DNA of 64,000 nt from Parasponia andersonii (lineage: Eukaryota; Streptophyta; Magnoliopsida; Rosales; Cannabaceae). Made by a program: the position numbers and the translations under genes. The notes under the pieces were generated by a model. The model did not search any database. It saw nothing but the letters and a program-made list of their open reading frames with translations, and was not told the origin of the DNA. Shown piece by piece: positions 23,850-34,277 of this stretch (position 1 is its first letter; every line of letters starts with the position of its first letter). The DNA lies in contig JXTB01000117.1 of NCBI GenBank assembly GCA_002914805.1, positions 766,106 to 830,105 on the forward strand, read 5' to 3'.

Positions 23850-24387
23850 TTTCTCCATTTTCTGAGTATATTCCAAAAATGATAACAAAAACGAAATCTA
23901 ACGGTCGGATTAAAAACTAAAATTCGAAACTCAAAAACACCCAAAATGGCAACTTTTAAACTCGGCAAAACGGGATTGTGAAATATATACCTTGAGGTTC
24001 CTCTCGACAATACGAACCTAATGAGCCCAAGAACGTGACTTGAAACGGTCGGAATTGTCGCCGGTGACGAAAACTTCCAAACGGCCAAAAATGGCGTTTT
24101 CCGGCAACGTGGCTCTCGGCGGTGACTGGGGGTGGGAGACGCAGCTTCCTGGCGACACAGGAGGAGCTCGCCAGTGACAGGCCTGGCCAGACGATGGGCG
24201 AGGTGGCGGCGGAGCTCCTTGGTCCTCTTTTGGCTAAGAGAACAAGAGGGAGGTGAGAGAGTGTGAGTTATTGGGAGGGGGGACGAAGGGGAGAAAGAGA
24301 GTGTAATGTATATATATATTTAATTAGTTTTTTTTTTAAATCTGGTCAAAAGACCATATTACCCTTAAAAAAAACTAGGATTTTATA
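22118..24387 (-). mobile_element. LTR of a Ty3/gypsy-type element (3' LTR, minus orientation)
   Basis: Begins TGTCACCACC on the plus strand and aligns through its length with the solo LTR at 17378-19390 and the reverse complement of 50105-52421. It ends at about GGATTTTATA, where the related LTRs end in TTTTACA. A long TA microsatellite (about 23808-23845) and a GA-rich, GC-rich core are internal. Immediately to its right is a purine tract on the minus strand (AAGAAAAGGAGAA) in the position of a polypurine tract, which makes this the 3' LTR of the element continuing to about 25801. Confidence 0.75.
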
Positions 24388-25801
24388 TTCTCCTTTTCTT
24401 ATAAGAATTTCGTCCCGAAATTCAAGTACAAACCGAGAGTATGAACAAGATCGTAATAAATAGTCACTGGAAGCTTAATGAACACTCGACTATAGAATTT
24501 ATGAGTATAAGCCGAACACGAGTTAATGAAAGTGTGTGAAACAGATACTCCTCACTTGGCATTAGAATCTCGCCAACATACACAATGGTATGGTATAAGG
24601 TCATACACAAAGAGATACTAAATTATAAGACAGCTCAACATTAAGTATAAGAATCTCAACACCTCTGGTTAGAAACGACAACCGAAGTATATGAGTGATG
24701 AAAATATAATGATAACTATGGGTAGAAGCCGAGAACACATAACTTCGAACAATGATTGTAAGACACCAAACTAGAACAACAGATCAAATGTTAGATATAA
24801 GAATACTGTCTTCTTGATCATACTAGATCAACAATCTCCTGGGACATGCTCATTTGTCTGCAACTAGTTTCCGGTCCTAGATAATCTTTAAGTCAATGAC
24901 TCTAACAAGAGTCTCTTTTATACACACAGAACGTGATCGAATATAGTTTAAGACGAAGTACAAGGATCCTTATATTACACTACACAAGACAAATGAGTTT
25001 AGAGGTCAAAGGTTAAAAAGGGAGTTCAATGGTTCACAACCATTTTCTGCTCTCTGATTAGAGCGAGAAATAATACTAAAGACAAACCACTTCTAGTCAA
25101 GGACAAGATTAGAACACCCAAACAAGAAATCACCAATATAAAACATTAGTGCAAACTTCAATCTCAAATGCAAGCATCCAAACATGAGAAATTTCAAAAG
25201 TATTTCAAATACCTTATCTAGTGTAAAATCTCATTAGAGAAAACCCAAGCAATACTAATCCAAAGATTCTACAAGTCTTTGATATAAAGAAAAACTCCAT
25301 GGACGCAATGCAACATCTTGGAAATATGCTATGACGACTAAAATCCACGCTTAACGCCCCAAAAATAAGGCTTTAACAGGATAGGCTGTTTGGTACTATC
25401 CTCGAGTAACGCCTGTCTTCTATGCAACCTCACTTCAATTTTTAATAAAAACAATTTGTGAAAACCTTTTTTTTTTTTTAAGTTTTAGGGCGTAGGAATA
25501 CTACACTAGTTCACAATATAGTTTCTCCCTGGCCAAAGGTAAACCAAACTTGAACTTTGAGTACCCTTTCACAACATAGAGTAGAGTCCAACGACTCTAA
25601 GTAAAATCCATGAGTAGTCTCAGTCTAATTACTATTTGTCATAATAATATCCATGTAATATATAAGTTAAACAAAATAAGGGATTTAAATCCAACTCAAC
25701 GAAGGGGAGAGAGAGGGTGTAATGTATATATATATATAATTAATTTTTTTTTAAATCTGCTCAAAAACCATATTACCCTTAAAAAAAACTAGGATTTTAC
25801 A
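24388..25801 (-). mobile_element. Internal remnant and partial 5' LTR of the same gypsy-type element
   Basis: Next to the polypurine tract the minus strand reads AATTTCGGGACGAAATTC. This resembles the sequence at the end of pol in Tekay-like plant chromoviruses, a recognition from memory. The remaining 1.3 kb shows no gag or pol domains, so the element is deleted or non-autonomous. At about 25699-25801 the last 100 bases of the LTR recur nearly identically (compare 24282-24387), ending GGATTTTACA. Most of the 5' LTR is therefore missing, and no target duplication could be matched. Confidence 0.6.
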
Positions 25802-26087
25802 TTATACTCTGGTGGACATAAAACCCTACAGAAGAACCATAGCAACGGTAGTGTAAAATCCGTTCTTATAAGTATTACCAAATAACCAATTAATTGGGCC
25901 TATTGATTAATTGTGCTGTAACATAGAATACTAATGTTTTAATAGATAAAAATAAGGGGAAGATAAACATGTATTTAGTTGATTCCTTGTAGTTAAATTC
26001 GTTTTAGTGCTCAGAATCGATCTTTTCCTGAAGATAAAAAATTCTTCTCCTTAAGAACTATAAGACCACTCAACACATTAAGAGTCC

Positions 26088-27090
26088 GTTTAGTTACAGT
26101 AATAGAATGATAATGGTAATGATAATAGTAATCAGAATGAAATAGAAAATAATAGTATTGTAATTATATTGTTATGTTGAAATGGTGGAATCAGTAGCTG
26201 AATAGACATTTTTATGTTTGGTTAACTGTAAAAATGAATGAAATTAGCTATATTATAACAAAAATACTCTTCATTTTAATTATTTTAAACTACATTTAGC
26301 ATTTAATTATTTCATTAAATTATTTTACATTTAACATTATTTTATCTTATCAAATTATTTTATTAATTACTTTTTATTAATTAAATTATTTTATATTTAG
26401 CATTAAGTCATATTATTAATTAAATTATTTTGAATTTAGCATAATTTTATTTTATTATTTTTTAAATTATTTGATTAATTATTTTTTATTAATTAAATTA
26501 TGTAACATTTATCATTATTTTATTTTATTTATTAAATTATTTTTCATATAGCATTATTTTATTTTATTATTTTAAAATTATTTTTATTAATTAAATCATT
26601 ATTTTATTAAAATTTATTAAAATATTTTTTATTAATTAAATCATTATTTTATTAATGTTTTTAATATTTAGCATTATTTTAATTTATTAAATTATTTTTT
26701 ATTAATTAAAATATTATTTTATTAAATTATTTTACATTTAGTACTATTTTATTTTGTTTTATTGTTTCATTAAATTATTTTATTAATTATTTTTTATTAA
26801 TTAAATTATCTTTTTATTAAATTATTTTACATTTAGTATTATTTTACTTTATTTTATAATTTTATTTAATTAGTTATTTTTTAATTAATTTTTTGGTTTA
26901 TTTAAATGGTATTTCATTCCATTCCACCTTATTCCAGGTGGAATAGAATTCCATCATATTTCATTTCAATGGAAAAACTTTTCTTATTTGAATTTTCAAA
27001 CGAAACAATAAAATTAGATTATTTTGGAACTATTTCCATTCCATTCCATTTCATTACTCCTAATCAAACATGACCTAACTAAACATCACC
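26088..27090. repeat. Large MITE-like element with AT-rich internal minisatellite
   Basis: The left end (GTCCGTTTAGTTACAGTAAT) pairs with the reverse complement of the right end (GTCATGTTTGATTAGGAGTA). An outer GTTTAGTTA is also inverted at both ends, and TAAGAG occurs just outside each end as a possible target duplication. The interior (about 26260-26900) repeats variants of ATTAATTAAATTATTTTA and ATTTAGCATTATTTTA many times. Non-coding. The form suggests a hAT-like non-autonomous element. Confidence 0.55.
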
Positions 27091-27227
27091 TAAGAGCATA
27101 TGACTTATAAAATTTTTATACAAGAACTCAAGCCTTTCAAGAAAATATAAAAATCTGAGTGAATACGAATTCTTTACAAAGACATCGATTTAAAGTGAAG
27201 CCAAGTGCATTTAGTCTACACTCCTGT

Positions 27228-28637
27228 ATATCATAATTAAAAATTGATTAATTCTGATTTAGATGAATGAAATGATCACATTCACATGTTTTTCTAGAAA
27301 AGGAAACAAAAATCTAATCATAAAAGCTGAAATTCTGGTCTGTAAATCTTTACATCATCAAACAAATTCTTCTGTATTTGACTAGATTTTGAGTCTACAT
27401 TCCATCCGCAACTTTGTCAGCTTGAAAATCAGCAAGATCTTTTATTTATTTATTTATTTTCAAATATACAACCAATTAGAAAAACATCAAATTTATTCAA
27501 TTATAAACTTATGAACTGAGGATTTCCCAGTTAAGAAATGATATGATTGAATTATATTATTAGCTCATTTCCATCCTTAATACATCACAAAAATCTGTCC
27601 GAGTTCAAGAATCTCAATCAAATAATCATTTATAAGGAAATAGTCATAAAATCACAAAATTAATTGTCAAAGAGATTTTCGCAATAATTTTGTATTTTAA
27701 GATAATATTCTGGTGAAAATTATTTTGAAAAATATTTATACCAAATGATAATTTCGAGATAAAAGAAGTCAAAAACTATTTATAATGGCTAAATTTGAAC
27801 AATAGACAAATTCTGAAATGTTTAACTTTCATGTTGTAACATAACAATTTTCGGTTTACAACATGAAAATGCTAACAGTAATACTTAACACACTAAGAGT
27901 TGAAATCAGATTATAGAAGGAAATGTTGATTTCAATTAAAATCACATTAGTCAATGGACATGTAAATCACAATTAAAAACTGATTGATTATGATTTTTTT
28001 TTTCTAAAAAAAGAAACAAAAATCTGATCATAAAAGCTGAAATTCTGGTAAATCTTGTGATGTTGCAACATGATCTGCGGATTTTTATAACATTAGTCAG
28101 TTTCTTTTGTATTTGACCAGATTTTGATTCCAGATTCAATCCACCGCTTTGCTAATTTGAGAATCATCAAGATCTCTATTTTTTACTTGAAATATATCAA
28201 CTAATCTATTAGAAAAACATCAAATCATTTAGTTAATCATAAACTTATGAATTGAAGATTCTTCTAATTAAGAAATGATTATATTGAAAATTAAAGACAA
28301 ATGTCTCAGCTCATTGACCATCCTTAATGCATCACACAAATCTGTCTAAGTTCAAGAATCTCAATCAAATAATTATTTATAAGGAAAGAATCAGAAAGTC
28401 ACAAAATTAATTGGAAGAGAAATTTTCACAATATTCTTGTATTTTAAGATAATATCCTCGTGAAAATTAAACTGAAATCAATATGAGTAATACTTCTACT
28501 AAATGAAATTTTCAAGATAAAAGAAGTCAAAAACTATTTATGATAGAATTTGAGTAATAGACAAAATCTGAAATTTTTGTCTTTCATGTTGCAATATAAC
28601 CATTTCCACTTTGCAACATGAAGATGCCAACAAGAAA
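27228..28637. repeat. Old tandem duplication, two units of about 650-700 bp
   Basis: Unit A runs from about 27228 to 27880 and unit B from about 27955 to 28637. Shared landmarks in the same order are AATTAAAAA(T/C)TGATT, ATCATAAAAGCTGAAATTCTGG, TGTATTTGAC(T/C)AGATTTTGA, AGAAAAACATCAAAT, TTCAAGAATCTCAATCAAAT and a terminal hairpin. No conserved reading frame joins the copies, so they look non-coding. Confidence 0.8.
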
Positions 28638-28639
28638 AC

Positions 28640-30220
28640 TTTCTGGTAAAATTGGTATCTGAAATGGTTGAGTGAAAAATCACTTGGCTTATAACCAAGA
28701 AAGCCATTGAGGAACAAATCGAGAGCAATGTCTAGATTAAGTCTACTTTGAGACGAATATGCTCCAAAAAATTGATTTTCCTAGAGGATTCGGAGCATGA
28801 GGTGAGGATATTTCTTAGTACATAGAGTTAAAATTTGGTTCGTTTTGTCTCCGATAGAGCGATGTGGTTGCAACAACGGGTGGCAGGTTTTGACGTTTAG
28901 CCGAGCAAATATTTAAATCTATGCGGGGTACGGAGCTCTCAACCTGAAAAAATCTCCATTATAGTCCAATAATAATAATAATTATATATCATTTATAGCT
29001 AGAGTCCCACGTCGGAAAGACAAGTAACATCGGAAAGAAAAGAATCTTATAATAAATTATGTACTATCTTTTTTAGAACAAATTTACCATTCAAGTTGTT
29101 GAGTAACAAATGGTCCAACCCTATAGTTTCAATTAAGATTTTTTTGATTGAATTGAAAATGACTTGTAATAATAAATCATTTTTATTTGCAATCATATTT
29201 CATTGGTTATTTTAGACTAAAATATTAGTATAAAAAACTTTTATAAATAAGTTTATTTTTTCTTTTACAATATATTCCATCAGTTTTGATATCACAAAAA
29301 AAAAAAAAAAGAAGGAATGGGGTTTTAAGCGGTTAGGTTTTTTTTTTTAATAAATAAAATTATGTAAAATCAAACGTATTAGTTTTATTTTTATTATTTT
29401 TATTGTTGTTATTATTGTTTATTATTATTATTATTATGAAAAAGTGGTATCTTATATTAAAATAAGTTCAAATGTAAAATAAAATAAGTATTATCATAGT
29501 TGGTTCACAAATAATATACTATTTTTCATTGTCTCGATATTTTCCACCGAGTTTTGTTTAGATAAGATTTTAATGAGACCTTTCTAGAGCAACTTTTCTA
29601 AATGAGTTGTTTTGACATTACAAACGTAATTGGATCCCGTCTTTTATCATGTGTAATTGTGATACTAATCCTAGTCACTCATCGGAGTAAGCTCTCCAAC
29701 TCTGCATGAATTTTATTGGGAGCTCTAACTCCATTGATGCTAATCTAGTATTTCTTCACGCAGCGTTGTATTCACCCGAATAGAAAATGACTCCATTGGC
29801 GTTTCTCTGATGCTTGTGGTCCATTCTAGTACTCTATGTTGTATCATCACACAGCAATAAAGACGCGAAACTAAACACAATTTATTATTTTTGTGTATAT
29901 TTAGCATTGCTTCCATTCTCCAAAACTTATATTATATGTTACGCCAATACCAAGTTTTAATTTTAAATCTACGTAAAAAATAATAAAAGTACATGTTAAA
30001 TCTTGTATAGGAATTAGCATATACTATCTTTGTTTTGCAAATATAGCAGTTGGATTAGACCATAATAAGAATTAGGAGAAAAATATTAAATAGGTGAAAG
30101 TAACTTCTTAAACAAAAAACAGAACCTTTTTAAGCATGCATGGAGTAATGAATGAACAATCCAAAAAAAGTATCCCCAATTAAAGAGTTTCTTTTCCTGT
30201 GGATATGCCATCATATTTCT
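28640..30220. other. Intergenic, degenerate repeat sequence
   Basis: No gene. About 28980-29040 includes GTCCCACGTCGG, and about 29530-29620 includes TTTTCCACCGAGTTTTG followed by AAGATTTTAATGAGAC. These are phrases often met in copia-type LTRs of plants. No LTR ends or paired copies were found, so no element is called. Confidence 0.35.
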
Positions 30221-30224
30221 TGTA

Positions 30225-30890
30225 AAAAGAATATGATAGTACATACTCTTATTAGAATTAAGATAATATAAGATTTATCTAAAAGGATATTTCTATTTTC
30301 TTTTAAAAATTTGTACGGTTTTTCTAGCCAAATTAGCTAGTTATTAATTTAGCCAAATTAGCTAGTTATTAATTTAATTCCCTTGAGGAGCCTTTCAGAA
30401 AAAAAAATTGATATCTAAAATCTTAATACTGTAAAAGGCTTAAATATAAGAAAAAAATAACCCTTATATATATAAGAAAAAATTACACTAGCACCCCTAT
30501 TCATGTGGAAATTATAGTGACACTCCTGAACTAAAAATATACACACTCATACCTCCAAAATTCAAAAGAAATATGATAGTCAGATACTCTTGTTAGAATT
30601 ATGATAATATAAGATTTATCTTGAGGAATATTTCTATTTTCTTTTAAAAATTTGTATGGTTTTTCTAGCCAAATTGACTAGTTATTAATTTAATTTTCTT
30701 GAGGAGCCTTTCAAAGAAAAAAATTGATATTTAAAATCTTAATATTGTAAAAGACTAAAATATAAGAAAAAATAACCATTATATATATAAGAAAAAATTA
30801 CACTAGCACCCCCTATTCATGTGAAAATTATGGTGACACTCCTGAACTAAAAATATACACACTCACACCCCCAAAATTCAAAAGAAATAT
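30225..30890. repeat. Tandem duplication, two units of about 330 bp
   Basis: Unit 1 is about 30225-30566 and unit 2 about 30567-30890. The units share long near-identical stretches, such as AAGATTTATC...ATTTCTATTTTCTTTTAAAA, and AAATTACACTAGCACCCC. Within unit 1 a 24-base block (TTAGCCAAATTAGCTAG...) is itself doubled near 30327-30375, absent from unit 2. Confidence 0.85.
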
Positions 30891-31149
30891 ATACACAGCC
30901 TTTACCTCTATTTCAGTTAAACTTGACAAAATTTTCGTTTCATTTAAACTATTTCTTAAAAAAAAAAACACTTAATCATTAAATTAACACAATAGAATAA
31001 CTAAGTATTGAAAACTTCATTGATTTTTTAGACATTTTTGTAGACACGGGATATTAGTGTAATGATTTTTTCTATTGGAGTTTTATCACTGTGATTTTGA
31101 CTTAAAATAGAGACAGGAGTGTTATAGTCCCCCCTAAATATAAGAACAA

Positions 31150-31908
31150 CACTATTTTTAATCAATGATACATGGTTTGACACTTTGACTACTTGCAAAA
31201 AGTTTGGCTCTAGTTCTGGTTGCCACTTCCAATTACCCATTTTCTTGTAAAAGCTGCAATTAAAGTGCCCGTAGTTCATATTTCTTGTTAAATTTGGTTT
31301 GTTTCTTGCTATGAAGCCTTGGTGGTCACTTTCATGAGTCATGACTCACTCTTTCTTTTCTTTTCTTCTTTTTTTTTTTCTTTTGACAGGAGAGTCATGA
31401 CTCACTCTTTCAAATTTAAATAATAAAAAAACCGGTACTTATTAATTATTATTATTGTTATTATTTTTCGATAATTAATAAAGATTCGATTGATATTTCT
31501 CAACATTTTTATGCTTGTTCAAATTAGGTTTGACTATTGTTTACTATTCGTTTCCCAAAAGCCACACACATACACTGATGTTCACATCTTCACAGGACTC
31601 ACAACTTTTACTTTACTTTTATTTTATTTTATCAGCTATTTTGTCATTTAATTAGTTAATCACAATCACCAACAATCTGTTATTCATATTTGCTTTTACG
31701 TTTATGGAATAATTAATTCAATAATCAACTTTTAAATGTTCTTAAAGATCACTTATAAATGTTAATTTGTTGATAATTAAAGTCATGAAATTAATCCCTA
31801 AACTTTGTTTTTTTTTTTTTTTTCGATTTATAGAAAATGGGAACTCACAGCGCCATCATGGGACGGACTGGGATTCAAATAAAAGTTCCTGTTAAGTTTG
31901 TAGTAGTT
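31150..31908 (+). pseudogene. Gutted epoxide hydrolase relic (promoter plus intron 2 and start of exon 3)
   Basis: About 31150-31400 aligns with the sequence upstream of EH2 (about 32060-32280), sharing TTACCCATTTT and AAGCCTTG(G/C)TGGTCACTTTC. Directly after it, AACCG at 31430-31434 followed by GT matches the end of exon 2 of EH1. Bases 31435-31833 align with EH1 intron 2, and 31834-31908 with the start of exon 3. Exon 3 carries an 8-base gain (CCATCATGGGACGGACTGG against CCATGGACTGG), which breaks the frame, and the rest of the exon is missing. Exon 1, intron 1 and nearly all of exon 2 are deleted. It is closer to EH1 than EH2 in intron 2, and cannot encode an enzyme. Confidence 0.85.
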
Positions 31909-32351
31909 AGATCAGACTAATAAATAATAATGAATAGAAAAAGAAAATTACAAAAAAAAAAACAAGCCAAAACATGTATCCCTTGTGTTATTAATATTTT
32001 AACACTGTAACAGGCTAAATGTAGCAATAAGATAATTGTTTCCCATTGATTTGGATCTAATCTAAAAAGTTTGACGACTTAGAAAACTAGTATTTTTATC
32101 AGTCTCTGGGAAAATTAGTTCTACTTACCACTTTTAATTACTTAATTACCCATTTTATTGTAAAAGTCAAAGCAGTTTCCTTCGTACACGTCTTTGTTTT
32201 CTTGCTTAGTTGCTTGCTACAAAGCCTTGCTGGTCACTTTCTCGAGTCAAATTCATGACTCACTCATTCAATTCATGCCCAATTTTCTTTATCAACTGCT
32301 TCTTAATCTTAATCTTAAGCTTAATATGAATCTTAATCTTATCTATCTCAC

Positions 32352-32358
32352 TATAAAT
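32352..32358 (+). promoter_or_regulatory. Candidate TATA box of EH2
   Basis: TATAAAT, 110 bases upstream of the EH2 start codon, in a suitable place for a leader of about 80 bases. Confidence 0.6.
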
Positions 32359-32467
32359 GAGGGTACGGTAACCAAAACAATTTTCATAGACAAAACCCAA
32401 AAGGAATAAAAATAAAATAAAATAAAAACGAGAGAAGAAAAAAAAAACAAAATTGGGAGTACCGATC

Positions 32468-33690
32468 ATGGAGGGCATACAACACAGAATCATAAAGGTT
32501 AATGGGGTAAATTTACACGTGGCGGAGAAGGGTCACGGCCCGGTGATCCTATTCTTGCACGGCTTCCCGGAGCTCTGGTACTCGTGGCGCCACCAGATCG
32601 TGGCACTCGCTTCGCTCGGGTACCGCGCCGTGGCGCCGGACCTCCGCGGCTACGGCGACTCGGACGCGCCTCGGTCTCCGTCGAGCTACACGTGCCTCGA
32701 CATCGTCGGCGACCTGATTGGGCTCCTGGACGCCATAGCCGCCGATCAGGACAAGGTCTTCGTGGTGGGCCATGACTGGGGAGCCCTCATAGCTTGGTAC
32801 CTCTGCCTCTTTCGCCCAGATCGAGTCAAGGCTTTGGTCAATTTGAGCGTGGTGTTCAATCCTAGAAACCCTCAGAAAAAGCCCCTTTCAGTCATGAGAG
32901 CCGTCTGTGGCCACGATTATTACATTTGCAGATTTCAGGTCTCTTATTTTTTTATTTATTTTTATTTTTTAATTTTAAATTTTTATTGGGCAATTTTTAT
33001 CAAAAATTAAGAACCCATGATTTTTTTTTAAAATTTTTTTCTTTTTTGGGGGGGGGGTGTGAATTTTAGGAGGTTGGAGTGATAGAAGCAGAGCTAGCCC
33101 AGATTGGTACTAAGAGAGTACTAAAGGAATTTCTATCCTATAGAACTCCAGGTCCATTATTTTTGCCCAAAGATAAAGGGTTTGGAAAAGAAGCATCAGA
33201 TTCTCCAGCGGGTTTGCCTTTTTGGTTATCAGAGGAAGATTTTAACTACTATGTCACCAAATTTGACAAGACTGGCTTCACTGGAGGAATAAACTACTAT
33301 CGCAATATAGACAGGTATATTCTGTCCAAATAATTACACCATGTCAGGTCTAGTTATTTCTTTAGTACTTTATGCGGTATCTCTGTGTAAACATGATTCA
33401 AGGTTGAGAATCTGATTCTTCTTATTTGTTGTTTTTGATACAGAAACTGGGAACTGGTGGCGCCATGGACAGGGACCCAGATAAAAGTTCCAGTCAAGTT
33501 CATTGTAGGCGACCTGGACCTGACTTACAATTCTTTCCACACCAAGGATTACATTCACAAAGGTGGGTTCAAGAGAGATGTGCCGTTTCTGCAGGAGTTG
33601 GTGATAATGGAAGGTGTTGGTCACTTCATCAATGAGGAAAGGCCTGATGAGATTAACAAGCACATTTATGAGTTCTTCAACAAGTTCTGA
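32468..33690 (+). CDS. Soluble epoxide hydrolase EH2 (alpha/beta-hydrolase, 320 aa)
   Basis: Three exons: 32468-32938, 33070-33314 and 33444-33690, with introns of 131 and 129 bases in the same positions and phases as EH1. It hydrolyses epoxides to diols by the same mechanism. Visible residues are HGFPE (31-35), nucleophile D103 in GHDWGA, lid tyrosines Y152 and Y234, D264 in GDLD, and H299 in VGHF. One residue is lost in the lid region (exon 2) relative to EH1. An upstream in-frame TTG is not used as the start, because EH1 begins at the equivalent ATG and exon 1 lengths then match exactly (157 codons). A candidate TATA box precedes it and AATAAA occurs at 33719-33724, about 30 bases after the stop. 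Exon 1 is strongly GC-rich. It is compact and intact, and probably the better-preserved tandem copy. Confidence 0.95.
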
Positions 33691-34277
33691 TTACTTCCTA
33701 TGTTGGACTCAAGCCATTAATAAACGAGTTCAGCTCTTGTTATTGTATCTTAGGCAGGTTTCTTTGTAGTCTGCAGTAGAATACTAGAATCAATATCAAT
33801 AAGACTGGATGGTTTTTCTCAATCTGTGTGGTTTGGCTCTACAATTGTTTTGCCTTTTATCTTCACCTTTTCATGTGGTTTCTTCGAAATGAAACTTTGG
33901 ACCACGTAGATAAACAGACCTGACTGGGGTAAGCCCACATCTTATTTAATGAAATGGGGCCCTTTTTGAATGAGAAAATTTTCGACCAAATTATAGTACG
34001 TCTCCTTGAGAAATCGAACACCAAACCTCATGGAACAAACAAACCCTATAGCCTAATTAGTCTTATCATGAGGTACAAACACTAGCCTAATAATGGCTCT
34101 TATTTCAATTACGCTAGGATTCCTTTTATTGCATGGTCTCAAGAATCTAGCATGTTTTAAGTCCACGAGTGTACAATTTCCTTGCCGAAGCAAAATGACT
34201 TGTACAACAAAGTTATCTGGGGAGAAGATTAGCACATAAAATGCAGCATCTTATGATGTACAACAACCTAGTGAACT
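33691..34277. other. Intergenic between convergent EH2 and FAHD1-A
   Basis: Short shared 3' region of two convergent genes. AATAAA at 33719-33724 suits EH2 polyadenylation. No other gene was recognised. Confidence 0.6.

Noticed and set aside
29500-29870. Copia LTR
   Set aside because: Contains phrases met in such LTRs, but no TG...CA ends, target duplication or second copy was found.
30400-31140. Possible protein-coding region on the minus strand (31342-31028)
   Set aside because: The frame has no domain and overlaps the EH relic promoter, which is itself duplicated non-coding sequence.
32453-32467. Upstream in-frame TTG extending EH2 by five residues
   Set aside because: EH1 starts at the equivalent ATG, and using it gives both genes a first exon of exactly 157 codons.
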